A stretch of 64,000 nucleotides of DNA from Aeromicrobium fastidiosum (lineage in GTDB: Bacteria > Actinomycetota > Actinomycetes > Propionibacteriales > Nocardioidaceae), in NCBI RefSeq assembly GCF_017876595.1, contig NZ_JAGIOG010000001.1, forward strand, positions 3,224,001-3,288,000, in the 5' to 3' direction. Shown in pieces: positions 16,660 through 26,150 of the stretch. The position numbers and the translations under genes were made by a program. Under the pieces are notes generated by a model, which saw only the letters and a program-made list of their open reading frames with translations, was not told the DNA's origin and did not search any database. The stretch's first letter is position 1. Every line of letters begins with the position of its first letter.

Positions 16660-17132
16660 CAGGACTCCTTGGAGAGGGGCGATGCAGTGGTGGCTGAGGT
16701 GACGACGGCGGTGGCACCGTCGATCTGGGTGACCAGCACCTCGGTGCCGGTGTCGAAGGCGAGGTCGTGGGTCGTGCGTGCCGACCACAGCTCGCCGCGC
16801 AGCTGGATGCGTCCGTTGCGCTCGTCGACCGGCTCGACCACGACGGCGGTCGCACCGACGAGGTTGACGTGACCGGTCTGCAGGGTCGGCCCGGCGTGCA
16901 GCTTCGCGACGATCGACGGACGCACGAGGAACAGCAGGAGCAGCGAGACGATCGCGAACAGCGGGACGGTGACGAACACCGGTGCGCCGAGGCCTGCGGC
17001 AGCAGCCGCGGCCAGCGCACCGATCGCGAACATCAGCAGCACGAGGTCGAGGCTCAGCATCTCGACGACGGCCAGCACGACGGCGACCCCCAGCCAGGTG
17101 GCCCAGGCGTTCTCGCGGATCCAGTCGGTCAT
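16659..17132 (-). CDS. NfeD-like membrane protein
   Basis: The 157-residue protein has about three membrane helices (residues 9-80) and a C-terminal OB-fold-like beta domain (about 95-150, with GHVNLVGATAVVVEPV and GRIQLRGELWSA). This is the short NfeD form that accompanies SPFH proteins and lacks the protease domain of long NfeD. The ATG at 17132 overlaps the ABC ATPase stop as ATGA and has a G-rich ribosome binding site. It probably works with the SPFH protein in a membrane complex. Confidence 0.88.
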   Translation of the reverse strand: MTDWIRENAWATWLGVAVVLAVVEMLSLDLVLLMFAIGALAAAAAAGLGAPVFVTVPLFAIVSLLLLFLVRPSIVAKLHAGPTLQTGHVNLVGATAVVVEPVDERNGRIQLRGELWSARTTHDLAFDTGTEVLVTQIDGATAVVTSATTASPLSKES

Positions 17133-17959
17133 GCGTTCCCCCCCGTGTCGGCGGGCCGCATGGCCCGCCGTCCGTATCCTGCCCGACGTGCGGCATAGCG
17201 TCCATGGTCGTGATCGAGCTGGATCGGCTGGGCGAACGTCGTCGACAGGTGCTCGGCCGTCAGTGTCTGGGCTATCGGTCCCTGCGCGACGGCCCTGCCG
17301 TCCCGCAGCATCAGCACGTGCGTGAAGCCGACCGGGATCTCCTCGACGTGGTGAGACACCATGACGAGCGCGGGTGAACCCGCAGAGCTGGCGAGCGCCT
17401 CGAGGCTGGCCAGCAGGTCCTCGCGGGCACCCAGGTCGAGGCCCGCCCCGGGCTCGTCGAGCAGCAGCAGCTCGGGATCGGTCATGAGGGCACGGGCGAT
17501 CAGCACCCGCTTGCGCTCGCCCTCCGACAGCGTGCCGAACGTGCGCCCGGCGAGTGCGGCGATGCCCCACTCCCCCAGCGTCTGGTCGGTGCGGACCTCG
17601 TCCTCGTCGTCGTACTCCTCTCGCCAGCGACCCGTCACGCCGTAGGCCGCCGACAGGACGACGTCGCGGACGGACTCGGCCGGCGGGATGCGCTCGGCAA
17701 CCTTGGTGCTGGTGTGGCCGATGCGGGTGCGCAGCTCGGCGACCGCGACCTGCCCGAGGCGGTCGCCCAGGATGTCGACGGTGCCGGAGGTCGGGTGCAG
17801 TGCGGCACCGACGATCTGCAGGAGCGTCGTCTTGCCGGCACCGTTGGGCCCGAGGACGACCCAGCGCTCGTCGTCACCGACGGTCCAGCTGATGTCGTCG
17901 AGAAGAGTCTTGCCGGGGCGCACCACGCTGACCTTCGAGAGCTCGAAAGCGGCAGGCAT
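17129..17959 (-). CDS. ABC transporter ATP-binding protein
   Basis: The 276-residue protein shows Walker A GPNGAGKTT, signature LSEGERKRVLIARAL and Walker B LLLLDEPGAGLD, with a switch histidine in MVSHHVEEIP. It has no membrane segments and no permease gene is adjacent, as in ModF/YlmA-like ATPases whose transport partner is unknown. The ATG at 17959 is set by AGGAGG 5 bases upstream. It leads the operon with NfeD and SPFH. A TAGGTT hexamer at 18006-18011 is a probable -10. Confidence 0.85.
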   Translation of the reverse strand: MPAAFELSKVSVVRPGKTLLDDISWTVGDDERWVVLGPNGAGKTTLLQIVGAALHPTSGTVDILGDRLGQVAVAELRTRIGHTSTKVAERIPPAESVRDVVLSAAYGVTGRWREEYDDEDEVRTDQTLGEWGIAALAGRTFGTLSEGERKRVLIARALMTDPELLLLDEPGAGLDLGAREDLLASLEALASSAGSPALVMVSHHVEEIPVGFTHVLMLRDGRAVAQGPIAQTLTAEHLSTTFAQPIQLDHDHGRYAARRAGYGRRAMRPADTGGNA

Positions 17960-18005
17960 GCAACCTCCTGGTCGTCGCGCGGTGGGAGGAATGATCGGTG
18001 GTGCC

Positions 18006-18011
18006 AACCTA
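18006..18011 (-). promoter_or_regulatory. -10 element of the ABC-NfeD-SPFH operon
   Basis: TAGGTT on the minus strand lies 46 bases before the ATG. The same CGATAGGTTG context occurs at the DUF805 promoter. Confidence 0.4.
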
Positions 18012-18050
18012 TCGCGACCGTGTTAGCCGTCAGCGATAGCCTCGGGTGCG

Positions 18051-19268
18051 ATGACCGAGCCCGTGCCCACCGTGCACTTCACCGATCCGACCGTCCTGGT
18101 GACCCTCATGGGTCCCGACCAGAGCGGTGTCACGACGCGCCTGTTCGGCGATCTCGCGCCCACGGGCGTCGAGGTCATCGACGTCGAGCAGCTCGTGGTG
18201 CGCGGGCGGCTCATCCTCAGCGCCCTCGTGACGCATCCCGACGACCTCGACCTGCTGGAGCGCACGGTCCACGCCGTCGGCGAGCACTTCGGCCTCGAGG
18301 TGACGGTCGAGCACGGCACGGGCGACAACCGCGCGCGGCGGGTCGGACGCGCCCAGGTCGTCGTCCTCGGCTCTCCCCTGCGACCCGCGGCGATGGCCGC
18401 CCTAGCCCAGGGCATCAAGGACGACGGCGGCAACATCGACCGCATCGTGCGCATGGCCCGCTACCCCGTCACGGCGATCCGCATGGAGGTCTCGGGGGCC
18501 GACCCCGACCGGCTGCAGGCCGATCTCGCGGCCATCGCGCACGAGCAGGGCGTCGACGTCGCGGTGCAGGAGAACGGCATCCTGCGGCACGCGCAGCGCC
18601 TGGTCGTCATGGACGTCGACTCGACCCTCATCCAGGGCGAGGTCATCGAGATGATCGCGGCCCACGCCGGCTGCGAGGCCGAGGTCGCGCGCATCACGGA
18701 GTCGGCGATGCGCGGCGAGCTCGACTTCGGCGAGTCGCTGACCGCCCGCGTCGCGCTGCTCGAGGGCGTCGATGCGTCCGCGCTCGACGCCGTCTACGAG
18801 TCGCTGCAGTACGCCAAGGGCGCGCGCACCATGATCCGCACGCTCAAGCGCCTGGGCTACCGGTTCGCGCTGGTCAGCGGCGGGTTCACCCACATCATCG
18901 AGAAGATCGCCGCCGAGCTCGACATCGACTACTTCGCGGCCAACGAGCTCGAGGTCGTCGACGGACGCCTCACGGGCCGTGTCGTCGGGCCCGTCGTCGA
19001 CCGTGCCGGCAAGGCCGAGGCGCTGCGACGGTTCGCCGCCGAGGCGCGCATCCCCGTCAAGAACACCGTCGCGATCGGCGACGGCGCCAACGACCTCGAC
19101 ATGCTCGCGGCCTCCGGGCTCGGCATCGCGTTCAACGCCAAGCCCCTGGTGCGCGACCAGGCGCAGACCTCGGTCAACGTGCCCTACCTCGACACGATCG
19201 TCTACCTGCTCGGCATCACCCGCGAGGAGGTCGAGGCGGCCGACGAGGCCGACCTCACCGACATCTAG
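18051..19268 (+). CDS. serB: Phosphoserine phosphatase SerB
   Basis: The 405-residue protein has an N-terminal ACT-like region (about 10-170, starting LVTLMGPDQSGVT) and a haloacid-dehalogenase phosphatase domain (about 185-390). The nucleophile motif is VMDVDSTLIQGE, motif II is ALVSGGF, and the metal loop is AIGDGANDLDML. It makes L-serine from phosphoserine in the cytoplasm. A TAGCCT hexamer is 8 bases before the ATG and no Shine-Dalgarno is seen. Its TAG stop shares the palindrome CTAG with the convergent ArsR gene. Confidence 0.95.
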   Translation: MTEPVPTVHFTDPTVLVTLMGPDQSGVTTRLFGDLAPTGVEVIDVEQLVVRGRLILSALVTHPDDLDLLERTVHAVGEHFGLEVTVEHGTGDNRARRVGRAQVVVLGSPLRPAAMAALAQGIKDDGGNIDRIVRMARYPVTAIRMEVSGADPDRLQADLAAIAHEQGVDVAVQENGILRHAQRLVVMDVDSTLIQGEVIEMIAAHAGCEAEVARITESAMRGELDFGESLTARVALLEGVDASALDAVYESLQYAKGARTMIRTLKRLGYRFALVSGGFTHIIEKIAAELDIDYFAANELEVVDGRLTGRVVGPVVDRAGKAEALRRFAAEARIPVKNTVAIGDGANDLDMLAASGLGIAFNAKPLVRDQAQTSVNVPYLDTIVYLLGITREEVEAADEADLTDI

Positions 19269-19579
19269 TCCGTCCCCAGCACCGAGTCGAGCAGCCCCGG
19301 GAACCGCGAGTCGAGCTCGTCCCTGCGCAGGCTCACGACGCGTCGCCGCCCGTCGGGCTCGTTGCGCACGACGCCGGCCTCCCGCAGCACCTTCATGAGG
19401 TGCGACTTGGTCGACTTCGGCAGGTCGGGATTCGTCACCCCGCACTCAGCCATCGTCAGCGGGCCGGCGGCCAGCTCGCGGACGATCTGCAGTCGCGCCG
19501 GGTCGCTGAGCGCGAACAGCACATCGGTGAGGGCCACGTCAGCCACCTCGGGGTGCGGGAGCCGTGTGATCGTCGTCAT
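19265..19579 (-). CDS. ArsR-family winged-helix transcriptional regulator
   Basis: The 104-residue protein has an ArsR-type winged helix: ALSDPARLQIVRELAAG, a recognition helix in KSTKSHLMKVLREAG, and a wing in RRRVVSLRRDEL. No Cys-rich metal site is visible, so it is probably not a metal sensor. It is divergent from an MFS exporter, which it likely represses. A TATTCT hexamer lies exactly 6 bases before the ATG, indicating a leaderless transcript. An imperfect inverted repeat lies just upstream of that hexamer. Confidence 0.85.
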   Translation of the reverse strand: MTTITRLPHPEVADVALTDVLFALSDPARLQIVRELAAGPLTMAECGVTNPDLPKSTKSHLMKVLREAGVVRNEPDGRRRVVSLRRDELDSRFPGLLDSVLGTD

Positions 19580-19585
19580 GGTTCG

Positions 19586-19591
19586 AGAATA
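19586..19591 (-). promoter_or_regulatory. -10 element of the ArsR gene (leaderless)
   Basis: TATTCT on the minus strand is followed by 6 bases and the ATG at 19579. The partial inverted repeat starting CTTGAAC at 19592-19606 touches its upstream edge and may be the operator. Confidence 0.55.
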
Positions 19592-19671
19592 CTTGAACTT
19601 TCCAAGCACCGGCGTACGGTGAGAAGGTTCCATTTCGTTCGAACCAATTGACCCCGGCACCTGGAGAACCC

Positions 19672-20877
19672 ATGACCGTCACCGCGCCACCGACGACGTC
19701 CCCGACGACCGCGCGCGCGTCCGGGTTCGGGCTTGCCGTCACCGCAGTCGTCGTGATGATGGTCTGCGCCAGCGCCCCGTCGCCCTTCTACCCCGTGCTG
19801 CAGCAGCAAATCGGGTTCTCGGCGACGACCATGACCGCGATCTTCGCGGTGTACGCCGTCACGCTGCTGCTGACGTTGCTGGTCGCCGGTTCGCTCTCCG
19901 ACCATGTCGGACGACGCCCCGTCATCTCGGCAGGATTCATCGTGCTGGCCGGCAGCATGCTCGCGTTCTGGCACGCCGACAGCGTCGCGGTGCTGATCGG
20001 CGCACGCTTCGTGCAAGGCGTCGCGGCCGGGCTCCTGATGTCGTCGCTGTCGGCCGCCGTCGTCGACAGCGAGCCGGCGAGCCGGCCGGGCTCGGCGGCG
20101 ACGCTCAACAGCGTCAGTCCACTGGGCGGCCTGGCACTGGGCGCCATCGTGGCCGGTGCCCTGCTGGACGGCACCTCGTCTGCCACGGCGATCGTGTTCG
20201 GCACCCTGACTGCCCTGTCCGTGATCGTCGCGGGTGCCATCTGGCTGGTGCCCGAGACGTCGCCGCGCCGCGAGGGCCTGCTGCACTCACTGATCCCCCG
20301 TGCCGGCCTGCCTCCTGCCGCCCGGGTCCCGTTCCTGCGCAGCGCCCCTGCCTTGTTCGCGGGCTGGGCGACCGGCGGGCTCTACCTGTCCTTGGGTGCG
20401 CCTCTGGCGGGCCGTGAGCTGGGTGCCGAGCGGCACGTCGAGCAGGGTCTCGTCGTCGCCGTGCTGACGGGCGTCGGAGCGCTGACCTGCTACCTGGCGC
20501 GACGCCGTACCCCGCGCGAGCTCACGATCGGCGGCACCACCGCCCTGGCGACCGGCACCGCGTTGACCCTCGTCGCTCTCGCGGCAGGCTCCTACTGGGG
20601 CTTCATCGCGGCGGCCGTCGTGGCCGGCGTGGGCTTCGGCGCGTCGTTCATGGGCATCATGCGATCCATCACCCCGCTCGCAGCGCCCCATGAGCGAGGC
20701 GAGCTGTTCGCCGCGGTGTTCGTCGTGAGCTACCTGGCCTTCGGCATCCCGGCCGTCGTGGCCGGTATCGCGTCGAGCCACATCGGACTGGCCGAGACGA
20801 CGTACGTCTACGGAGGTGCCGTCGTCGTCCTGTCAGCCACTGCGGCTGTGCTGCGGAGATTCACGACGCGTGACTGA
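19672..20877 (+). CDS. MFS drug/metabolite exporter
   Basis: The 401-residue protein has about twelve membrane helices. The loop between helices 2 and 3 carries the MFS motif GSLSDHVGRRPVI, and the ARFVQGVAAGLLMSS helix is typical of drug/H+ antiporters. The substrate is unknown. The ATG at 19672 is preferred over an upstream in-frame TTG because CTGGAG lies 8 bases before it. It sits divergent from the ArsR regulator, 92 bases apart, which suggests inducible efflux. Confidence 0.85.
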   Translation: MTVTAPPTTSPTTARASGFGLAVTAVVVMMVCASAPSPFYPVLQQQIGFSATTMTAIFAVYAVTLLLTLLVAGSLSDHVGRRPVISAGFIVLAGSMLAFWHADSVAVLIGARFVQGVAAGLLMSSLSAAVVDSEPASRPGSAATLNSVSPLGGLALGAIVAGALLDGTSSATAIVFGTLTALSVIVAGAIWLVPETSPRREGLLHSLIPRAGLPPAARVPFLRSAPALFAGWATGGLYLSLGAPLAGRELGAERHVEQGLVVAVLTGVGALTCYLARRRTPRELTIGGTTALATGTALTLVALAAGSYWGFIAAAVVAGVGFGASFMGIMRSITPLAAPHERGELFAAVFVVSYLAFGIPAVVAGIASSHIGLAETTYVYGGAVVVLSATAAVLRRFTTRD

Positions 20878-20887
20878 GACTGACGAG

Positions 20888-21103
20888 CTACTCGTCGTCC
20901 TCCAGGCGGAAGCCGATCTTCATCGTGACCTGGTAGTGGCCGACCTCGGAGTCGGTGATCTGCCCACGGATGCCCGTGACCTCGAACCAGTCGAGGTGAC
21001 GCAGGGTCTGCGAGGCGCGCTTGATCCCGTTGTCGACGGCCTGCGTGACGCCGTCCGGAGAGGTGCCGACGATCTCGGTGATGCGGTATGTGCGGTCAGT
21101 CAT
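20888..21103 (-). CDS. Dodecin family flavin-binding protein
   Basis: The 71-residue protein matches dodecin throughout: YRITEIVGTSPDGVTQAVDNGI, HLDWFEVTGIRG with the flavin-stacking tryptophan, and GHYQVTMKIGFRLE. Dodecins form hollow 12-mers that store flavin or coenzyme A. The start at 21103 follows the family length; a CATGAT hexamer lies 6 bases upstream, so it may be leaderless. Confidence 0.93.
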   Translation of the reverse strand: MTDRTYRITEIVGTSPDGVTQAVDNGIKRASQTLRHLDWFEVTGIRGQITDSEVGHYQVTMKIGFRLEDDE

Positions 21104-21134
21104 GTGCCCATCATGCAGCGTCGCCGCACCGGCG

Positions 21135-21140
21135 TACGCT
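21135..21140 (+). promoter_or_regulatory. -10 element of the DUF3099 gene (leaderless)
   Basis: TACGCT is followed by 6 bases and the GTG at 21147. Confidence 0.55.
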
Positions 21141-21146
21141 GAAGGG

Positions 21147-21485
21147 GTGCCCGAGTCCCGCGAACCACGCAAGCAGCAGGTCTTCTCGATCACCACGGCG
21201 GCCGAGTCGCAGACCGACGACCGCATGCGGCGCGAGAAGCGTTATGCCGTCTCGATGCTCATCCGGACGCTGTGCTTCCTTGGCGGTGTCGTGCTCGTGA
21301 TGCAGCCCATGCCGTGGGCCGTCGCGGGCTGGCTCATGTTCGTCGGCGCCGTGTTCCTGCCCTACGCAGCGGTCATCTTCGCCAACGCCGGCGTGCGCAA
21401 GAAGGGCGACGGGCCCTCGCCGTTCGGTCCCGAGCCCGGCAGGCAGATCGAGGCGACGCGCACCAGCGGGCTCGACCGTGGCTGA
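21147..21485 (+). CDS. DUF3099 membrane protein
   Basis: The 112-residue protein has a charged N-terminus and two membrane helices (about 35-52 and 55-77), then a hydrophilic tail. It matches DUF3099, a family confined to actinobacteria and of unknown function; the VFSITTA segment near residue 12 is typical. The GTG at 21147 is chosen because TACGCT lies exactly 6 bases upstream; the frame is open further. It overlaps the next gene by 8 bases. Confidence 0.8.
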   Translation: MPESREPRKQQVFSITTAAESQTDDRMRREKRYAVSMLIRTLCFLGGVVLVMQPMPWAVAGWLMFVGAVFLPYAAVIFANAGVRKKGDGPSPFGPEPGRQIEATRTSGLDRG

Positions 21486-21684
21486 GGCTGAGGCTGAGCC
21501 CCTGATCTGCTCGTCCAAGGGCTGCACCGACGCCGCTGTCCATCAGGTCGTCTGGAACAACCCCAAGCTGCACACGCCCGACCGGCGCAAGATCTGGTTG
21601 GCGTGCGGCGACCACGAGGAGACGCTGCGTCGTTTCTTGGACGCGCGCGACTTCTACCGCGAGACGGTCCCGCTCGACGCGTGA
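21478..21684 (+). CDS. Conserved small actinobacterial protein
   Basis: The 68-residue protein has a CSSKGC pair and a CGDH motif (Cys11, Cys16, Cys43, His46), a likely zinc-binding set, around the highly conserved core WNNPKLHTPDRRKIWLACG. Homologues occur next to DUF3099 in actinobacteria and are often labelled acetone carboxylase in databases, which such a short protein cannot be. Function is unknown. The GTG start overlaps the DUF3099 stop, so the pair is translated together. Confidence 0.75.
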   Translation: MAEAEAEPLICSSKGCTDAAVHQVVWNNPKLHTPDRRKIWLACGDHEETLRRFLDARDFYRETVPLDA

Positions 21685-21688
21685 GGCA

Positions 21689-22675
21689 CTAGCCGCCGAT
21701 GGCCGACATGGGCCGGTCGGACTGCAGGAACGTCGGGTCGTCGATGCCGTGGCCGGGCAGCTTGGTCATCATCGCCGCGATCCAGCGATCGGCGATCTCC
21801 TCGTCAGTGGCGCCGGCACGCATCGGCGTTCGGAGATCGGACTCCTCACGGGCGAACAGGCAGTTCATGATCTGCCCGTCGGCCGTCAGCCGCACCCGGT
21901 TGCAATCACCGCAGAACGGCTTGGTGACCGAGCCGATGATGCCGACGGTGTGCGGACCGCCATCGATCCGGAACTTCTCGGCCGGGGCCGACCCGCGTCC
22001 GTCGAGACCTGTGAGGTCGAAGTGCTCGCCCAGCAGCGCCAGCGTCTCGTCGGCGGTGACCATGGCCTCGCGGTTCCAGCCGTGCTGCGCGTCGAGCGGC
22101 ATCTGCTCGATGAACCGCAGCTCGTAGCCGCGCGCCATGCACCAGCGCAGCAGGTCGGGTGCCTCGCCGTCGTTGATGCCGCGCAGCAGCACCGCATTGA
22201 CCTTGACGGGGCGCAGGCCTGCGTCGTGGGCGGCGGCCAGGCCGTCGATGACGTCGTGCAGGCGGTTGCGGCGGGTGATCTTCTCGAACGTCGCCGGATC
22301 GGTGGTGTCGAGGCTGATGTTGACCCGGTCGAGGCCGGCCTCGGCCAGCGCCCTCGCGGTGTGCTTGAGCCCCAGCCCGTTGGACGTCATCGCGGTGCGC
22401 GGACCCGACGGAAGCGCCTTCGTGGCCGCGACCAGCGCCGGCAGGCTGCGCCGCAGCAGCGGCTCCCCACCCGTGAACCTGACGTCGCGGATGCCCAGCA
22501 TCTCGACGCCGATGCGGATCAGCCGGTTGAGCTCGTCGTCGGTGAGCGTCGCCTCGGTGGGCAGCCAGTCGAGGCCCTCGGCGGGCATGCAGTACTGGCA
22601 GCGCAGGTTGCACCGGTCGGTCAGCGAGACCCGGAGATCCGTGGCCACACGGCCGTGCCGATCGATGAGGTCCAT
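21689..22675 (-). CDS. moaA: GTP 3',8-cyclase MoaA
   Basis: The 328-residue protein starts the radical-SAM domain with Cys22, Cys26 and Cys29 (CNLRCQYC) and has FTGGEPLLR for SAM binding. A second Fe-S cluster site is formed by CGDCNRVRLTADG and the later Cys. It ends in the Gly-Gly needed for activity. It converts GTP for molybdenum cofactor synthesis. No other moa gene is adjacent. TAGGAT lies exactly 6 bases before the ATG, so the mRNA should be leaderless. Confidence 0.96.
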   Translation of the reverse strand: MDLIDRHGRVATDLRVSLTDRCNLRCQYCMPAEGLDWLPTEATLTDDELNRLIRIGVEMLGIRDVRFTGGEPLLRRSLPALVAATKALPSGPRTAMTSNGLGLKHTARALAEAGLDRVNISLDTTDPATFEKITRRNRLHDVIDGLAAAHDAGLRPVKVNAVLLRGINDGEAPDLLRWCMARGYELRFIEQMPLDAQHGWNREAMVTADETLALLGEHFDLTGLDGRGSAPAEKFRIDGGPHTVGIIGSVTKPFCGDCNRVRLTADGQIMNCLFAREESDLRTPMRAGATDEEIADRWIAAMMTKLPGHGIDDPTFLQSDRPMSAIGG

Positions 22676-22681
22676 CCCACC

Positions 22682-22687
22682 ATCCTA
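22682..22687 (-). promoter_or_regulatory. -10 element of moaA (leaderless)
   Basis: TAGGAT on the minus strand is followed by 6 bases and the ATG at 22675. Confidence 0.6.
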
Positions 22688-22732
22688 GGCTGCTCGGCCC
22701 AACCCGGCTGCCTCGTCCTTGGTGCCGACAAC

Positions 22733-22738
22733 TACCGT
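22733..22738 (+). promoter_or_regulatory. -10 element of the SURF1 gene (leaderless)
   Basis: TACCGT is followed by 6 bases and the GTG at 22745. Confidence 0.6.
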
Positions 22739-22744
22739 CAAGGT

Positions 22745-23545
22745 GTGTATCGCTTCATGCTGAGCGCGCGGTGGATCGGCTTCGCGATCTTCGTGATCGT
22801 CCTCGCCGCCCTCTGCACCCGCCTCGGGTTCTGGCAGATGCACAAGCTCGAGCTGCGGCTCGACCGCAACGACATCATCACCCAGCACTTCTCCACCGAT
22901 CCGGTCGACATCGACACGGCCATGCCGCCCGGTTCCGCGGTCGACAAGACCAACGAGTGGACGCGCGTCTCAGCGACCGGCACCTACGACGTCGACCAGC
23001 AGCTGACGGTCAAGTTCACGACCCGCGACGGGGCTCCCGGCGTCGACGTCGTGACGCCGCTGGTGCTCCCCTCCGGCGATGCGCTTCTCGTCGACCGCGG
23101 CTGGATGGAGACGCAGAACACCGTCAAGCGTCCCAAGGTGCCCGCCCCGCCGACCGGCGAGGTGACGGTCGAGGGATGGCTGCGTCAGAACAACGGTGCC
23201 GGCGGAGCCGCGGTGCGTCCGTCCGAGGGGCAGATCCGGGCCATCTCGAGCGACGCCCTGGGGCAGGTCATGCCGTACGACCTCGTCGACGGCTACGTCA
23301 ACCTGCAGGCCGAGAAGCCCGCACCCGCGACGGCCCTCGCGGCAGAGCCGAAGCCCGAGCTGGGGCAGGGGCCGCACTTCTTCTACGCGCTGCAGTGGTG
23401 GTTCTTCGCCCTGCTGGCCACGGTCGGCTACTTCTGGTTCGCACGGGCCGAGGCCAAGGAGCGCCGCAACCCGACCCGCCTCGACGGATTCGCCGACCAG
23501 CCTGGCAAGAAGCCGCGGCAGTCGAACTTTCCGACGCCTGCCTGA
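22745..23545 (+). CDS. SURF1 family cytochrome oxidase assembly protein
   Basis: The 266-residue protein has membrane helices near both ends (about 6-26 and 215-237) around an extracytoplasmic domain. RLGFWQMHKLELRLDRN after helix 1, LLVDRGWM in the middle, and HFFYALQWWFFALLATVGYF at the end are SURF1 hallmarks. It helps insert heme a into cytochrome c oxidase, which fits ctaA and ctaB elsewhere in the window. The GTG at 22745 is chosen from the TACCGT hexamer 6 bases upstream; an ATG four codons in is an alternative. Confidence 0.9.
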   Translation: MYRFMLSARWIGFAIFVIVLAALCTRLGFWQMHKLELRLDRNDIITQHFSTDPVDIDTAMPPGSAVDKTNEWTRVSATGTYDVDQQLTVKFTTRDGAPGVDVVTPLVLPSGDALLVDRGWMETQNTVKRPKVPAPPTGEVTVEGWLRQNNGAGGAAVRPSEGQIRAISSDALGQVMPYDLVDGYVNLQAEKPAPATALAAEPKPELGQGPHFFYALQWWFFALLATVGYFWFARAEAKERRNPTRLDGFADQPGKKPRQSNFPTPA

Positions 23546-23558
23546 CGGACCCGCGGGT

Positions 23559-23564
<6 letters not shown>
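23540..23564. terminator. Bidirectional hairpin between SURF1 and ABC-F genes
   Basis: Arms GCCTGA (23540-23545) and TCAGGC (23559-23564) enclose a perfect inner palindrome (23549-23558). It overlaps both stop codons of the convergent genes. Confidence 0.6.
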
Positions 23565-25157
<1,593 letters not shown>

Positions 25158-25193
25158 GAGAAACCTTCGATATGGGGTGTGAGGGGGTCGACG

Positions 25194-25210
25194 GAGCGCA
25201 GATCGCGCTC
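25194..25210 (-). promoter_or_regulatory. Hairpin in the ABC-F leader
   Basis: Arms GAGCGC and GCGCTC pair perfectly around a 5-base loop. It lies between the leader ORF and the ABC-F start, where it could take part in translation-dependent regulation. Confidence 0.35.
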
Positions 25211-25214
25211 GACG

Positions 25215-25238
25215 TCATTCCCGCTGGTAGAAGCTCAC
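25215..25238 (-). CDS. Putative 7-codon leader peptide upstream of the ABC-F gene
   Basis: The sequence reads GTG, then codons for Ser-Phe-Tyr-Gln-Arg-Glu, then TGA. The GTG is exactly 6 bases downstream of a TAGACT hexamer (25245-25250), the arrangement used by leaderless genes elsewhere in this window. Antibiotic-responsive ABC-F genes often have short upstream ORFs on which stalled ribosomes change leader structure. That this one is translated is an inference. Confidence 0.45.
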   Translation of the reverse strand: MSFYQRE

Positions 25239-25244
25239 CCGCCC

Positions 25245-25250
25245 AGTCTA
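25245..25250 (-). promoter_or_regulatory. -10 element of the ABC-F leader
   Basis: TAGACT on the minus strand would start the transcript at or near the GTG of the 7-codon ORF, giving an 80-base leader to the ABC-F gene. Confidence 0.5.
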
Positions 25251-25316
25251 CGTCCCCGCTGGGGAGAGGATTACCGCCCCGCAGGGACGGTGGTGGTGCC
25301 CTTGGTCACAGGTGAG

Positions 25317-26111
25317 TCAGCCCGCCAGCAGGATGTCGCGTCCACGGCAGGACGCCGGCAGGTCAGGTGCATATGCCTCGAGATCGATCGCCATCGTGAT
25401 CGGCGCACCGCCTCGCACCGCCACGAAGTCTTCCAGCCGGTAGGAACGGCCCTCATAGCTCAGCACGTACGGCGCGGACGAGGCTGTCGTGCCCTGCGGC
25501 CATGCCACGACGTACTCGTGACGTCCTGCGGTCCTGTCGACGATCCCGAGGCATCCCCCGATCTGCGCGAGGTCGCCCAGGACCGCCGCGCCCTCCTTCG
25601 ACCGCTCCTGCGGATCGATCACGACGGCAGGTGCGTCCGGCACCGAGATGACGTCGAGCAGAGGGAGGTCGGGCGGATCGCTACGGGTCAGTCCGTAACA
25701 CGCTGACGCAGCTCCGGTGAGCGCCAGCGCCACCGCCGCCGACACGGCCCACTGTCCGGGCAGTCGTCGGCGTGCCCCGCGGGCGACGGCAGCTCCCAGC
25801 ACGCATCCGACGACCACCATGCCCACCGGAATCATGTACATCACGGTCACGAACGCGACCGCCATGTTCACGGCCGCCGCGACGACGGTGGTCCGGGTCC
25901 CGAACGCCACCGCTTGGACAACGCCCAGGATCAGACCGGCGAGCACCGGGACGGCCACAGATCCCTCGGGCGGGGTGTCGTCGAAGAATCCCAACGTTCC
26001 GAAGGGCGACTCCAGCACGGCGTAGGCAACAGCCCCGTCAACGAGCACGCAGAGCATGACGGGGAGTAGGACGGACCGGGCAGCCATGTCCATGTCGCCC
26101 GCTGTGCTCAT
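25317..26111 (-). CDS. Hypothetical membrane protein
   Basis: The 264-residue protein has five or six membrane helices in its N-terminal 160 residues and an extracytoplasmic C-terminal domain (about 165-264) containing two cysteines (CLGIVD and SCRG) that could form a disulfide. No family was recognised. The ATG at 26111 is preferred, though a GTG five codons upstream and an internal ATG (MDMAARS) are possible. It lies between the sufT end and the ABC-F leader and is probably an independent unit. Confidence 0.55.
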   Translation of the reverse strand: MSTAGDMDMAARSVLLPVMLCVLVDGAVAYAVLESPFGTLGFFDDTPPEGSVAVPVLAGLILGVVQAVAFGTRTTVVAAAVNMAVAFVTVMYMIPVGMVVVGCVLGAAVARGARRRLPGQWAVSAAVALALTGAASACYGLTRSDPPDLPLLDVISVPDAPAVVIDPQERSKEGAAVLGDLAQIGGCLGIVDRTAGRHEYVVAWPQGTTASSAPYVLSYEGRSYRLEDFVAVRGGAPITMAIDLEAYAPDLPASCRGRDILLAG

Positions 26112-26150
26112 GGGACACGATCCCACGCGAGGGGCGCAGTCGCCCTCGGT

